A stretch of DNA of 5,585 nt, from positions 1 through 5,585 of the forward strand of contig CAUBQN010000100.1 in NCBI GenBank assembly GCA_958438125.1, read 5' to 3'. Source of the DNA: an uncultured Collinsella sp. (GTDB taxonomy: Bacteria; Actinomycetota; Coriobacteriia; Coriobacteriales; Coriobacteriaceae). The notes beneath the pieces are model-generated. The model was not told the DNA's origin. It ran no database searches and saw only the letters and a program-made list of their open reading frames with translations. Of this stretch, positions 5,571 to 5,585 are shown piece after piece. A program made the translations under genes and the position numbers. Positions within the stretch are counted from its first letter, which is position 1. Each line of letters begins with the position of its first letter.

Positions 5571-5585
5571 ATGGCTAATCGTTTC
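5571..5585 (+). CDS. Start of a gene cut off by the window edge
   Basis: Only five codons are present (MANRF). The support is the strong Shine-Dalgarno sequence at correct distance and the return to GC-rich sequence before it. The product cannot be identified from five residues. The 230 bases between 5340 and 5570 contain no convincing gene, only the TATAAT box and the inverted repeats described for this leader. Confidence 0.6.

Noticed and set aside
1..5585. CRISPR array, tRNA, rRNA or insertion sequence
   Set aside because: No regularly spaced direct repeats, cloverleaf-like sequence, transposase or terminal inverted repeats with target duplication could be seen by eye.

Overview
The window is bacterial chromosome. 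Its first 4.1 kb are GC-rich (38 G/C of 60 counted at 1921-1980), with strong GGAGG-type ribosome binding sites, some GTG starts and tight spacing. The gene set (CPBP membrane protease, YgiQ-type radical SAM protein, YoaK/DUF1275 membrane protein) and the codon style suggest a high-GC gut actinobacterium of the Coriobacteriia, perhaps Collinsella. That assignment is an impression from family resemblance; no marker gene proves it.

Region 1 (1-4172) is ordinary and well packed. A CPBP intramembrane protease gene (96-1007, +) runs tail to tail into a ygiQ-family radical SAM gene (1004-3121, -). Their two TAG stop codons share the palindrome CTAG, so there is no room for a terminator between them. 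ygiQ is divergent from a DUF1275 membrane protein gene (3375-4091, +) across a 253-bp gap. That gap carries a perfect 12-bp inverted repeat abutting the likely -10 box of ygiQ. The DUF1275 gene is followed by two hairpins; the second is a clear intrinsic terminator.

Region 2 (about 4173-5570) is much more AT-rich (22 G/C of 60 at 4201-4260; 16 of 60 at 5281-5340) and looks like acquired or decaying DNA. It holds a broken ABC-transporter ATPase (4300-4742, +) that keeps only a signature-like stretch, a Walker B/D-loop and an H-loop. A gene of the LURP-one/tubby-like fold (4619-5158, -) converges on it. Upstream of that gene are a good sigma-70-type promoter and a short, doubtful cysteine-rich reading frame. 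The remaining 230 bp has a perfect TATAAT box and several inverted repeats, and leads into a new gene on the + strand whose first five codons (MANRF) end the window.

The genes do not form one obvious pathway. YgiQ and DUF1275 have no established biochemical role, and the CPBP protease has no adjacent bacteriocin or substrate gene visible. I do not see a clearly new multi-gene system. The most interesting points are the dyad at the ygiQ promoter, the ABC remnant with its antisense junction, the cysteine-rich leader frame before the LURP-one-like gene, and the structured leader at the right end.
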